A stretch of DNA of 64,000 nucleotides from Sporisorium sorghi (lineage: Eukaryota; Basidiomycota; Ustilaginomycetes; Ustilaginales; Ustilaginaceae), in assembly GCA_023212695.1 (NCBI GenBank), contig JALCCG010000067.1, positions 24,896-88,895 on the forward strand. The letters run 5' to 3'. Position 1 is the first letter of the stretch. Each line of letters opens with the position of its first letter. Of the stretch, positions 24,089 to 32,175 are shown in pieces. A program made the position numbers and the translations under genes. The notes below the pieces were generated by a model. The model was not told the origin of the DNA and made no database searches. It saw only the letters and a program-made list of their open reading frames with translations.

Positions 24089-24811
24089 TTATTTTACGGC
24101 ACGGAATAAGGCGGAAGCGAGATAATCGGTGTTATCCAGGATCATCCGGTCATGCTTGAATAACGTTTCCCATAACGTTACATCAAACAGAAGTCCTTTA
24201 TCGCGCTGCTCAAATGTATCCAGATGACGTGTTTGCTCTTCCTTCAATTGTTCGTTAAAGTGGTTATACTCCAGAATTTCCTCCTGCTTAAAACCGCAAG
24301 CCAGCAAGGATTGTGCCCATTCTTCCCGCAGCATCAGATTCGGAATCCCGAAGAATTCCAGCAGCTCCTTGAGCTTTGGCTCAGGCATTGGCTTATTCAG
24401 CAGCAATTCTCTGTCCAGCAGAACGCCTCCTTGATCCAGAACGCGATAATATTCAGGGAGTGATCTCGACGTATCCGTGAATACGGTGACTGATTCGGCC
24501 ATAATCAGATCAAACTGGTTGTCTTCAAAAGGCAGCTCGCACACATCAGCCTGCAAAAATTGCACGTCCATTTTCATGGCTTCGGCTCTGGTGCGTGCTT
24601 TTTTAATCATATTCTCATTGAGATCTATGGCCGTGACTTGATAGCCCATCTCCGAAAGATGGCATGCTGTCCTGCCTGTTCCGCAGCCAACCTCCAGAAT
24701 ACGACTGTTCGGCTCAATCGGATAATTCTTCAGCATTCTTAAGGTAGCCTCGAATCCGCCCGGATGCGCACTGCCCATACCTAATCTGGATAGCATGTGA
24801 ATGTAGTTCAT
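24089..24811 (-). CDS. Class I SAM-dependent methyltransferase
   Basis: A 240-residue methyltransferase with motif I ILEVGCGTGRTA near residue 39, motif II VTAIDLNENM, and LPFEDNQFDLIMA as motif IV, the Methyltransf_11 layout. The Shine-Dalgarno (GGAAGGGAAG) lies before the ATG at 24811. It is a single gene divergent from the nucleotidyltransferase at 24955. Substrate unknown; small-molecule methylation is more likely than RNA or DNA. Confidence 0.85.
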   Translation of the reverse strand: MNYIHMLSRLGMGSAHPGGFEATLRMLKNYPIEPNSRILEVGCGTGRTACHLSEMGYQVTAIDLNENMIKKARTRAEAMKMDVQFLQADVCELPFEDNQFDLIMAESVTVFTDTSRSLPEYYRVLDQGGVLLDRELLLNKPMPEPKLKELLEFFGIPNLMLREEWAQSLLACGFKQEEILEYNHFNEQLKEEQTRHLDTFEQRDKGLLFDVTLWETLFKHDRMILDNTDYLASALFRAVK

Positions 24812-24954
24812 TTCATCTTCCCTTCTTCCTTGTAGTCATCATGAGGGTAATCGTTTATTTACCATATGATTAAGGTACGTTTGGGGTTTTTGCTGAATTA
24901 AATATTTTGAGCCCTTTTTTTCGGGAGCTATGAGAACTACTGGGGGAAATAGCC

Positions 24955-25653
24955 ATGAAGAAGGAACCGATGGAGGCAGCAGAGCGTGTTATCCACCGTC
25001 ATTATCCCGACTGTTTGCTAGCTGTACTTGGCGGCAGCGCAAGCAGAGGAGAACATAACGAGCAATCTGATTTGGACGTCGTCATCCTTGAGCGGGACGG
25101 AGATGAGATGCGGAGAAAGACCCTGGAAGCTGATGGATGGATTGTGGAATTGTTTATATTGTCTTTGTCATCCTATCGTGAATACTTCGACGAGGGCGTG
25201 ATGGCAGCCAATCCGACATTGCAGCGGATCACAGCGGAGGGTAAGGTGCTGCGCTCGTTGCCGGAAGGAGAAGCAGTCCGCGCAGAGGCCCAGCATGATT
25301 TGAATTACGGACCGATGCCATTGATGCAAACCGATATTGATGAATACCGTTACATGATTACGGAATATGTGCAGGATTTGAAGAATCCTAAGCGGGATGG
25401 CGAGAAATGGTTTACGGTGCAAAAGATCATGACGGTACTTTGCGAATTTGTACTTAGAGTGAATGGGGAATGGACAGGGGAAGGCAAGATGCTGTTTCGG
25501 CTGTTCCACCGTTTCAGCACGGCATTGGGAGATCAATTGGAGGTTTCGCTTTCAGCGATGTATCGACAGGATGATCCTTCCCTCCTTCTGGCATTCACAG
25601 AGCAAATGCTGAACCCGTTCGGGGGCATGCTTCTTGTGGGTTATGAGGAATAG
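24955..25653 (+). CDS. Nucleotidyltransferase domain protein
   Basis: A 232-residue protein opening with a polymerase-beta-type nucleotidyltransferase site: GGSASRGEHNEQSDLDVVI around residues 23-42, with the paired Asp residues. The C-terminal half is helical. Proteins of this build include aminoglycoside nucleotidyltransferase-like enzymes and uncharacterised relatives; no resistance role should be assumed. The start has only a GGGGGAAA site. It is followed by the small YjcZ gene. Confidence 0.8.
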   Translation: MKKEPMEAAERVIHRHYPDCLLAVLGGSASRGEHNEQSDLDVVILERDGDEMRRKTLEADGWIVELFILSLSSYREYFDEGVMAANPTLQRITAEGKVLRSLPEGEAVRAEAQHDLNYGPMPLMQTDIDEYRYMITEYVQDLKNPKRDGEKWFTVQKIMTVLCEFVLRVNGEWTGEGKMLFRLFHRFSTALGDQLEVSLSAMYRQDDPSLLLAFTEQMLNPFGGMLLVGYEE

Positions 25654-25768
25654 ATTTTGACTGGTGAGCAATAAGAGAGGTACATTAGCCGTGACGTTCG
25701 CCTTCCACGACCAATACAATAATCATGTGATTCGGTCACGTCATTCTTTAAATCCAGGAGGGATCTTC

Positions 25769-25864
25769 ATGAGCGGAGTATATGGTGGTGGATGGGGTAA
25801 TTCAGTAGGTATTATTTTGGTTCTCTTCATCCTGCTCGTAATTATCTCGAGTGCTTGGGTTTAA
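25769..25864 (+). CDS. YjcZ-family sporulation peptide
   Basis: A 31-residue peptide starting MSGVYGGGWGN followed by one hydrophobic helix (IILVLFILLVII) and a short tail, the pattern of the tiny YjcZ/YusH-like sporulation membrane proteins of Bacillaceae and Paenibacillaceae. AGGAGG lies 7 bases before the ATG at 25769, which decides the start; the frame is open for 35 codons upstream but without a site. A strong terminator follows. Points to a spore-forming host. Confidence 0.85.
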   Translation: MSGVYGGGWGNSVGIILVLFILLVIISSAWV

Positions 25865-25888
25865 TTCGTCAAGCTCTTGGAGCAAATC

Positions 25889-25918
25889 GCAAAAGCCCGG
25901 CATGCGCCGGGCTTTTGC
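25889..25918. terminator. Strong hairpin terminator
   Basis: A 13-bp perfect stem (GCAAAAGCCCGGC / GCCGGGCTTTTGC) with an ATGC loop; the stem itself carries the TTTT. It can serve the YjcZ gene and, read on the other strand, the convergent ykoF gene. Confidence 0.9.
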
Positions 25919-25935
25919 CTGTTATATAGAAGTGA

Positions 25936-26538
25936 TCACGGTCTTGGCTTGGCTGATGGACTGTGTGCAGACACGACTGCGGTCATGACAAGGTGACTGC
26001 TGTCCGATTGGATCGCATGCAAAAACGCATCTTCGAGGGATTCAAACACCTTGGAGATGGAGCCGTCCAACCGGCTGGCATAGTGAACGCTTCCGGCGAA
26101 CGTTCCTTTTTCCTTAGCCCGATGCACCTCTTTATAGATAACATCCATGTAATGGTCTGTACCCAGTGGATAAAGGGCAAATTGGCAGGCTGTATCTATA
26201 TCGGCATTCTTCCCAATCTCGCGATTCAAACGCTCCGAATCCTCTGACATATATACATCGGCTTCCGTATCACCAGGGCAGCCAATAGAATAAGTTCCGT
26301 TAAAGACGGTGTGCACACCGCTTGCTGCCGCATAAGCAAAAATCGCCCTCGTTACATCAAATACATGCTCCGCCCGTCCACGAATACAGGTGCTCACATC
26401 ATCCGTCTGAATCCATACTTTCCCCGTGTTGACGGATTTCAGCGCGTCCATAATGACTTCCACAAATCGGTCAGTCATCGGAAACACCGAGAATCGGCAT
26501 CCGACGATGCGACTGGTTCCACATGTTCGCTCACTCAT
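25936..26538 (-). CDS. ykoF: YkoF, thiamine/HMP-binding protein
   Basis: A 200-residue protein matching YkoF of Bacillus: two tandem ferredoxin-like halves, the first with CRFSVFPMTDRFVEVIMDAL, the second with CQFALYPLGTDHYMDVI, which share the same repeat pattern. The B. subtilis protein binds thiamine and its pyrimidine part HMP and is encoded with the YkoEDC importer. GGGGAGGA precedes the ATG. A TPP riboswitch with terminator lies upstream, so it is repressed by thiamine pyrophosphate. Here no ykoE, ykoD or ykoC gene is adjacent. Confidence 0.92.
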   Translation of the reverse strand: MSERTCGTSRIVGCRFSVFPMTDRFVEVIMDALKSVNTGKVWIQTDDVSTCIRGRAEHVFDVTRAIFAYAAASGVHTVFNGTYSIGCPGDTEADVYMSEDSERLNREIGKNADIDTACQFALYPLGTDHYMDVIYKEVHRAKEKGTFAGSVHYASRLDGSISKVFESLEDAFLHAIQSDSSHLVMTAVVSAHSPSAKPRP

Positions 26539-26572
26539 TGTTGTTATCCTCCCCTATGATATAAATCCACGC

Positions 26573-26603
26573 AAAAAAACCGCACCCCGTGAAGAAAGTG
26601 CAG
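26573..26603 (-). terminator. Riboswitch expression-platform terminator
   Basis: On the minus strand CTGCACTT pairs with GGGTGCGG (8 bp including G-U pairs) and runs straight into seven U residues, 35 bases before the ykoF ATG. It is the expected off-state hairpin of the riboswitch. Confidence 0.7.
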
Positions 26604-26638
26604 TTATGCCTACGTGAAAAAGTATAAACATAAATGCT

Positions 26639-26723
26639 ACACTTCCCCACGCTAGTATGACCTAGATCGGGTGATAAGGGTTAACGGCAGCACGCCGTCT
26701 CTCAGCACATGGCACCCCTAGTA
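26639..26723 (-). ncRNA. TPP riboswitch (THI element)
   Basis: Read on the minus strand the aptamer has all conserved parts: the 5' ACTAGGGGTGCC strand, the GCTGAGAGA pyrimidine-sensing loop, the ACCCTTATCACC(C/T)GATCTAGGT pyrophosphate arm and the 3' ACTAGCGTGGGGAAGTG strand that closes helix P1/P2. It precedes ykoF by about 100 bases. Thiamine pyrophosphate binding would favour the terminator at 26573-26603. Confidence 0.95.
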
Positions 26724-26860
26724 CAGCCAACATGATATGCAGTTGGTCCCGGAACTATTGCCAGTTCAGGAAGACAAAGGTTTCTTGCTTGTGTTATTGT
26801 ATCGTTTTGCCGGAAGATTTTCAATCATTCGATTTTTTTTTCGACATTGATCCAAATTGA

Positions 26861-26886
26861 TGCAACCGATGAAAGACCAGACGCAT
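26861..26886 (+). promoter_or_regulatory. Candidate ECF sigma promoter
   Basis: TGCAACC (26861-26867) is a typical ECF -35 with an AAC core; CG within GACGCATC (26880-26887) lies about 16 bases further on. It sits 30 bases before the sigma gene, as expected for autoregulation. Spacing and core only; weak evidence. Confidence 0.35.
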
Positions 26887-26912
26887 CATAGTTATAGAGA
26901 GGGGGAGATGGC

Positions 26913-27455
26913 CTGGATGTCATACAGCGCTTAAAACAAAAAGAAGAGGCGGCTCTCCGGGAATTGATGGAACAGTATGGAGATTATCTGCTTCGCACGG
27001 CGGTATTGCTGCTGCGTGACCGTCAAGCGGCTGAAGAGGCCGTTCAAGATACCTTTATCCAGGCGTTCGAGAATATCGCTCAGCTTCGTGACGGCGACAA
27101 ACTTCGTAGCTGGTTGACCCGAATTGCAGTGAATCGATGCCGGATGCGGCAGCGAAAATGGGATTGGCGTCATATTTTTCCCATGCCGAGGATGGACCAG
27201 CATGTAAACGAAAGTGTACCTGCCGTGGATGAAATGCTGGGCGTCCATTGGCGTGAGGCTGAAATGATCAAATCAGTGCAGCAGCTGCCCTATACATACC
27301 GAGAAGTGATTACGCTCTATTATTATAATGAGTTGGGTGTTCAAGAAATTGCAGCGCAATTGCAGCTGAATATAAACACGGTTAAGGCACGTTTAATGAG
27401 AGGGCGGCATAAACTCCGGCAGATTGTTGTCGAGAAGGGGGAGAGCGATGCGTAG
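26913..27455 (+). CDS. ECF-type RNA polymerase sigma factor
   Basis: A small sigma-70-family factor of about 180 residues. Region 2 is seen in YLLRTAVLLLRDRQAAEEAVQDTFIQAFENI and SWLTRIAVNRCR; region 4 in LPYTYREVITLYYYNELGVQEIAAQL followed by NTVKARLMRGRHKL. The start is uncertain: the frame carries a coherent region 2.1 helix (DVIQRLKQKEEAALREL) upstream of the first canonical start (TTG 26964, ATG 26967), and the Shine-Dalgarno AGGGGGAG fits a CTG codon at 26913, used here. It overlaps the next gene by 8 bases. The neighbour is a probable anti-sigma. Confidence 0.88.
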   Translation: MDVIQRLKQKEEAALRELMEQYGDYLLRTAVLLLRDRQAAEEAVQDTFIQAFENIAQLRDGDKLRSWLTRIAVNRCRMRQRKWDWRHIFPMPRMDQHVNESVPAVDEMLGVHWREAEMIKSVQQLPYTYREVITLYYYNELGVQEIAAQLQLNINTVKARLMRGRHKLRQIVVEKGESDA

Positions 27456-27801
27456 CGAAGAACAGGAAATGGCCGAACAACTAAAGCAGGAGCTGGAGGA
27501 AATTCGATTCCTGGGCGCAGAGAAGGTGATTTCTCGCACATTTCCAAAATCCAGCCGCGAACGTTTGTCTTCCTTGTGGAATAAGGAAGTAGAAATTTCT
27601 GCTGCCGCTATTGGTTATTTTGGCGCAGCAGCGGCCGTTCTGCTGCTCGGAGGTTTGTTATGGAGGGAAGCAATTGTGAAACCTGCTGTTTCCGTGCCCT
27701 TGCAGATGAGCAATGAACTGCTTGAAGCCGGGGGGAATTATTACTGGAAGGATCAGTACGAGAGGATGGTGGCCAGGCTTGAAAATTCGGGTCAAGATTA
27801 A
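27448..27801 (+). CDS. Probable membrane anti-sigma factor
   Basis: A 117-residue protein with an acidic helical N-terminus (SEEQEMAEQLKQELEEIRF), one transmembrane segment near residues 50-72 (AAAIGYFGAAAAVLLLGGLL) and a short outer domain. Position and topology fit an anti-sigma factor: it begins inside the last codons of the sigma gene. No zinc-binding HxxxCxxC motif is present, so it is not a ZAS-type anti-sigma. The start ATG at 27448 has GGGGGAG upstream. It overlaps the next gene by 23 bases. Confidence 0.7.
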   Translation: MRSEEQEMAEQLKQELEEIRFLGAEKVISRTFPKSSRERLSSLWNKEVEISAAAIGYFGAAAAVLLLGGLLWREAIVKPAVSVPLQMSNELLEAGGNYYWKDQYERMVARLENSGQD

Positions 27802-30025
27802 ACACCTGGTGTTTGGGGTTTCGGGTTTAATCCTCTTTGTTATGATGGTATCTATGCTCACCCCTCGAATAGGACTGCTGATTGCGGAGAAGCAGATAGA
27901 ACAAGGCCAAGCTGAGGGGATAGCCAAAGTCATTGACCTTATTCATGAAGAAAGCAGCAGCAACCGGAAATGGGAGATGATCGAGAAGTATGTGATTGTG
28001 CCTAGAGCAACAGAGCTATCTCATCGGTTTGATGTGTTTATTAGTCCGGGGTTCACCAGCACGGGAGGAAGCGCCGATCAGCAGATTCGTTTTACTGAGG
28101 ATGAACGTTTGCCGCTGCTGAATCAATATGTGCTGGGAGCGCAAGCCGGAGAATATATGAAATATGCCGCAATAGAGCTTGCGGAGCATTATTCGATGAA
28201 TGGTGATGTGGAGGGAGCAGCGGATATATTGGAAACCGCTATCCAAAAGTTCGGGGATCTGAGCAGCGGATATTCTCCGGAGCCTGTTCTTTATTCCTAT
28301 CAGCATGAATTGGTGCTGGAGCTTGCGAGCCTCTATGACAGGCTGGACCAGCCTGATCAGGCGGCGCTGCAATATGAGCGATTAGCGAAAGTCCTTTCTG
28401 GAGATTGGAAGGACATCCATAGTAAGGCCCTTTTATATCACTCGGAAATGCTCCTGCGTCGGGGGAGCCCCCAAGCCGCTATGGACGTGTTGAATCGGAT
28501 ATCAGAAGGGTCAGGCGGGAACTTTGCAAATTCGGATATCTCAAAACGGGCGAATCAGCTGAAAGGACGGCTGAAGAGGATATTAGACGGAGAGACCTTG
28601 TCAACGGTAAGCGGAACCTTGCGAAATCGTGAGGGGGATCCGATTCCATTCGCAGGTGTATTTTTACGTAAAAACAACGATCTGAATCACAGTCTGCTGT
28701 TAAGCGAACCGTACCAAATGCTGACAGACGCGAACGGTCGCTATCATTTCGAGGGTGTAGAGCTCGGCAGGTATCAACTCGGCATTGGTTTGAATTACGA
28801 ACAAATCAATGGCAGAACGTGGCCTGTAGAATCGGGGGATTGGGTGGAGGTCGCCCCGGAATCGACACGACGGATTGATGTCACGCTGCAGCCATTGATT
28901 CAATTGACAACTCCAGTAAACCATGATGAGATACGCGGCGACATGATATATTTTGAATGGGAGGCTATACCCGAAGCCGCCTACTATAAACTGAGTATTG
29001 GTATCGAATTTGGCAGCGGATCGATGATGACGGCGATGGATAACTATATTGAAGGGAATTCGCTGCGGGTTGCTGTTCAGGATCTGTATGATCTCAGAAT
29101 CGGACTTTCCTACGAGGATCCGTATGATTGGACGACCGTTGCACCTGAGAGTGTGCTTGGTTACTCCAACCCAGAAGCTCCCTATTTCTGGTCGGTGGAT
29201 GCTTACAAGGATGACGGCACGAAGTTAACAAGCAGCAGCGGCTACCGGCTCAATGAGAGTACCATGGGTTATTTACCGTATTTCTTGTTAAAAGGTCGTG
29301 AATTGACGCCGGAGGACCAGCTGGTACTCGAACGTAAATATGATGAAGCACTCGCGGCCTATAGCAATAATGTGAGCTCGCATCCAGAAGATATTCACAG
29401 CTTAAGGATGAAACTCCGATTGCAACAGATCAAGGATCAGTTGTCCAAGGATGTAGATAACAGAAGTTCAGAGGAAACCTTATCCGCCCTGCAGGAGATG
29501 ATCGAACGGCATCCGGCACCAAGCTACCTGATGGATTTGACGAATTACTTCTATAATAATGAAGATTGGGACAGTTACAATCCGGCATTCGATCGGTACT
29601 CCTTTGTACGGAGCGAAAGCGAGGATCATTCCTATACCGATTCTCTCCACGCAACAGCGCTTATGAAGCAGGGCAGGCTGGAGGAGGCGGAGAGATGGTT
29701 TGCGCGGGTGATCCGACAGGATAAATCCCACCGTTTTATCGGCAATTACCTCGCAGTTCATATGCTGCACAGCGGTTCGCTGGAAAGCACACTGCAATTG
29801 GCCCGGAAATATCCGGAGCGCATGATGTCAAGCGATACGGATTGGGCTGTTCTGGTGGAGCGAATGCTGATCGAATCTGAGGGAAACTCAGGCTATACCG
29901 AGATACTGAAAGAGAAATTGCAATGGGGCATGAGCGGAGAGCGGGATGCCATTCAGTTGTGGACGCCGGGAGAGGACTTCCAAGAGATCAAGCCATTCCT
30001 TCAGGCCTTATTACATGTTGATTAA
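27779..30025 (+). CDS. Membrane-anchored protein with TPR-like repeats and carboxypeptidase-regulatory-like domain
   Basis: A 749-residue protein. After a short basic N-terminus there is a signal anchor (residues about 10-30), then a helical TPR-like region (about 130-270: ELAEHYSMNGDVEGAADILE, LASLYDRLDQPDQAALQYERL), a carboxypeptidase-regulatory-like beta domain (about 280-370: NREGDPIPFAGVFL, TDANGRYHFEGVELGRYQL), a second beta region (about 380-500) and C-terminal TPR-like helices. Start is a TTG at 27779 inside the anti-sigma gene, judged from where the signal anchor begins. It should face outside the membrane. Tight overlap with the sigma/anti-sigma pair makes it a likely sensor or regulon member. 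Function not recognised. Confidence 0.75.
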   Translation: MKIRVKIKHLVFGVSGLILFVMMVSMLTPRIGLLIAEKQIEQGQAEGIAKVIDLIHEESSSNRKWEMIEKYVIVPRATELSHRFDVFISPGFTSTGGSADQQIRFTEDERLPLLNQYVLGAQAGEYMKYAAIELAEHYSMNGDVEGAADILETAIQKFGDLSSGYSPEPVLYSYQHELVLELASLYDRLDQPDQAALQYERLAKVLSGDWKDIHSKALLYHSEMLLRRGSPQAAMDVLNRISEGSGGNFANSDISKRANQLKGRLKRILDGETLSTVSGTLRNREGDPIPFAGVFLRKNNDLNHSLLLSEPYQMLTDANGRYHFEGVELGRYQLGIGLNYEQINGRTWPVESGDWVEVAPESTRRIDVTLQPLIQLTTPVNHDEIRGDMIYFEWEAIPEAAYYKLSIGIEFGSGSMMTAMDNYIEGNSLRVAVQDLYDLRIGLSYEDPYDWTTVAPESVLGYSNPEAPYFWSVDAYKDDGTKLTSSSGYRLNESTMGYLPYFLLKGRELTPEDQLVLERKYDEALAAYSNNVSSHPEDIHSLRMKLRLQQIKDQLSKDVDNRSSEETLSALQEMIERHPAPSYLMDLTNYFYNNEDWDSYNPAFDRYSFVRSESEDHSYTDSLHATALMKQGRLEEAERWFARVIRQDKSHRFIGNYLAVHMLHSGSLESTLQLARKYPERMMSSDTDWAVLVERMLIESEGNSGYTEILKEKLQWGMSGERDAIQLWTPGEDFQEIKPFLQALLHVD

Positions 30026-30067
30026 GTAGAGTCGCAGTTTCACTGCTGGATAAAGTGTCTGTATGAA

Positions 30068-30115
30068 AAAAGGCCGCCTATCCAAGTTATCAAAAACTTG
30101 GGTGGACGGCCTTTT
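30068..30115. terminator. Bidirectional terminator
   Basis: AAAAGGCCG (30068-30076) pairs with CGGCCTTTT (30107-30115), and an inner CCAAGTT/AACTTGG continues the stem. T-runs exist on both strands between the convergent genes. Confidence 0.85.
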
Positions 30116-30126
30116 CCTCTAAGGAC

Positions 30127-30729
30127 TTAGCTGTATACTTTCACGCGATCTTCAATCGGAGCAAATTCTTTTTCGCCTGGTTCAGCAACCGGTTTACCGA
30201 AAGGCATTTGAGCGATCAGTTTCCAGCTCTCTGGAATGTTCCATTCGGATTTCACCTTTTCGTCGATCAATGGGTTATAGTGCTGCAGTGATGCACCCAG
30301 GCCCTCTGCCTCCAGGGAAGTCCATACCACGAATTGCAGCATGCCGTTGGATTGGTTGGACCATACCGGGAAGTTGTCTGCATACAGCGCAAAGTTTTGC
30401 TGCAGGCCTGTAACGACGTCATTGTCCTCGAAGAACAGTACTGTACCGTATCCAGCGCGGAATGCGCCCATTTTTTCAGCCGTGGATTTGAATGCTTCTT
30501 CGTTACCGACAACTTCTTTCAAGATGCCCTCGGTCAGGTTCCACAGCTTGTCATGCTGTTCGCCGAGCAGTACAACGACACGTGCGCTTTGGGAGTTGAA
30601 GGAAGACGGAGTGTACTTAACAGCTTCGTTCACAATTTCCTGGATACGCTCGTCCGAAATGACAGGGTCCTTGCTGATAGCATAGTGGGAGCGACGATTT
30701 TTGAGTGCAGTTGAAAAATCTTTAGACAT
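30127..30729 (-). CDS. Nitroreductase family protein (Frm2/Hbn1-like)
   Basis: A 200-residue FMN-dependent nitroreductase-fold enzyme: N-terminal ALKNRRSHY, the FMN/NADH contact stretch YTPSSFNSQSARVVVLLG, and a C-terminal KLIAQMPFGKPVAEPGEKE. The layout matches the Frm2/Hbn1 subgroup, linked in yeast and bacteria to fatty-acid and redox regulation. AGGAGG lies before the ATG at 30729, chosen over an in-frame ATG at 30762. Single gene; a 7-1-7 palindrome about 120 bases upstream may be an operator. Confidence 0.85.
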   Translation of the reverse strand: MSKDFSTALKNRRSHYAISKDPVISDERIQEIVNEAVKYTPSSFNSQSARVVVLLGEQHDKLWNLTEGILKEVVGNEEAFKSTAEKMGAFRAGYGTVLFFEDNDVVTGLQQNFALYADNFPVWSNQSNGMLQFVVWTSLEAEGLGASLQHYNPLIDEKVKSEWNIPESWKLIAQMPFGKPVAEPGEKEFAPIEDRVKVYS

Positions 30730-30846
30730 AAGAAAAAACCTCCTGATGTAATGGTGTTGCATAAGCCTGATAAGAAGATGTCCTTTAATTCAGGTAAATA
30801 TGCATTTTAGTGAAGCATTTTGCTCATAATCATTATTCCATATCAA

Positions 30847-30861
30847 CTAACAATTTGTTAG
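30847..30861. promoter_or_regulatory. Perfect inverted repeat, candidate operator
   Basis: CTAACAA-T-TTGTTAG is a perfect 7-1-7 palindrome in the divergent region between the nitroreductase and iron-transport genes. A minus-strand promoter-like AATAAT lies about 15 bases away. It is the shape of a MarR/HxlR- or TetR-type operator; no such regulator is adjacent. Confidence 0.45.
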
Positions 30862-31074
30862 AAATGATATTTATGTTAGCATGTTAATATAATGAGTTGC
30901 AAATGTCAACAATTCAGAACGAAACTCAGAACTAAAAGTTTATCTTTAATACCCGCTTACTGAGAATTAAATCACTTTTTTAAGGTCAGTCCTCTGATAG
31001 CTTTACACGATATGTCGAAACTTCATATCATGAACAAATCGTGAACAAATGATACGCAGATGAGAAAAATTAAA

Positions 31075-31157
31075 TGATTTTGATTCTCAATTAGGGTTGT
31101 CGAGTGAGAATGAGAGTGATATAATGCATATCAGAACGCAATTGATAATCAATCTCA
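31075..31157 (+). promoter_or_regulatory. Promoter with three Fur-like boxes
   Basis: TTGTCG (31097-31102) and TATAAT (31120-31125), 17 bases apart, precede the siderophore operon. Three 7-1-7 Fur-like boxes surround it: TGATTTTGATTCTCA (31075-31089), TGAGAATGAGAGTGA (31105-31119, in the spacer) and TGATAATCAATCTCA (31143-31157, best match, 12 of 14). Iron repression by Fur is therefore expected. Confidence 0.75.
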
Positions 31158-31221
31158 GTGAGAAGCTGATGAGATTGCGGACTGTCGGATATTCAGAGAC
31201 ATACGCATAGAAGGAAGAGCC

Positions 31222-32175
31222 ATGAAGATTAGATACTTATTTGCAGCCGTTGTGGTACTCTCCATAATCTCATTATTTATTGGAGTTAAGGACATTTCAC
31301 CACTGGAACTGTTCTCCATGTCAGAACAACAACAACATATTATGCTTGTCAGCCGGATCCCGAGGCTTGTCAGTCTTATACTGGCAGGGGTCAGCATGAG
31401 TATCTGCGGATTGATCATGCAGCAGTTAAGTCGCAACAAATTCGTGTCACCGACAACAGCGGGTACGATGGATTCCGCGAGACTTGGAATTTTGGTTGCC
31501 ATGCTGGTCTTCACAACAAGCGGTCCACTAATCAAGATGCTTGTGGCATTTGTATTCGCACTAGCGGGAACCTTTATCTTTATGAAGATCCTGGACCGGA
31601 TCAAGTTCAAGGACGCCATCTTTATTCCGCTCGTTGGACTGATGTTCGGTAATATTGTTAGTTCGATAGCAACCTTCTTTGCTTACAAATATGATCTTAT
31701 TCAGAATATGTCCGCATGGCTCCAGGGTGATTTCTCCATGATCATCAAGGGACAATATGAAATGCTATATATTAGTATCCCGCTTGTCATTCTGGCCTAC
31801 CTGTTCGCTAACAAGTTTACGGTAGCCGGGATGGGAGAGGAGTTTGCAACGAACCTTGGTCTCAAGTACCGGAGAGTTGTGAACCTGGGATTGGTCATTG
31901 TAGCGCTGGTCACCGCATCCGTCGTTCTAACCGTCGGCGTGATTCCTTTTCTCGGTCTGATCATACCTAATATCGTTAGCCTGTATCTGGGAGACCACTT
32001 GAAAAAAAGCCTTTCGCATACCGCGCTGCTGGGGGCCGGATTCGTATTGTTCTGTGACATCCTTGGCAGGATCATCATTTATCCCTATGAGATTCCAATC
32101 AGCCTGACCGTGGGCGTCCTTGGAAGCGGTATATTCATTTTCTTACTGATGAGGAGAAAGGCTTATGACTTATAA
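31222..32175 (+). CDS. yclN: Siderophore ABC transporter permease (YclN-like, FecCD family)
   Basis: A 317-residue FecCD-type permease with about nine hydrophobic helices; markers include SRIPRLVSLILAGVSMSICGLIMQ near the N-terminus and VIPFLGLIIPNIVSL near the C-terminus. It forms the membrane channel with the next gene, which it overlaps by 11 bases. The four-gene order permease-permease-ATPase-binding protein equals yclNOPQ of B. subtilis, which imports petrobactin and related catecholates. Fur boxes lie upstream. Substrate is inferred from the order and similarity. Confidence 0.87.
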   Translation: MKIRYLFAAVVVLSIISLFIGVKDISPLELFSMSEQQQHIMLVSRIPRLVSLILAGVSMSICGLIMQQLSRNKFVSPTTAGTMDSARLGILVAMLVFTTSGPLIKMLVAFVFALAGTFIFMKILDRIKFKDAIFIPLVGLMFGNIVSSIATFFAYKYDLIQNMSAWLQGDFSMIIKGQYEMLYISIPLVILAYLFANKFTVAGMGEEFATNLGLKYRRVVNLGLVIVALVTASVVLTVGVIPFLGLIIPNIVSLYLGDHLKKSLSHTALLGAGFVLFCDILGRIIIYPYEIPISLTVGVLGSGIFIFLLMRRKAYDL

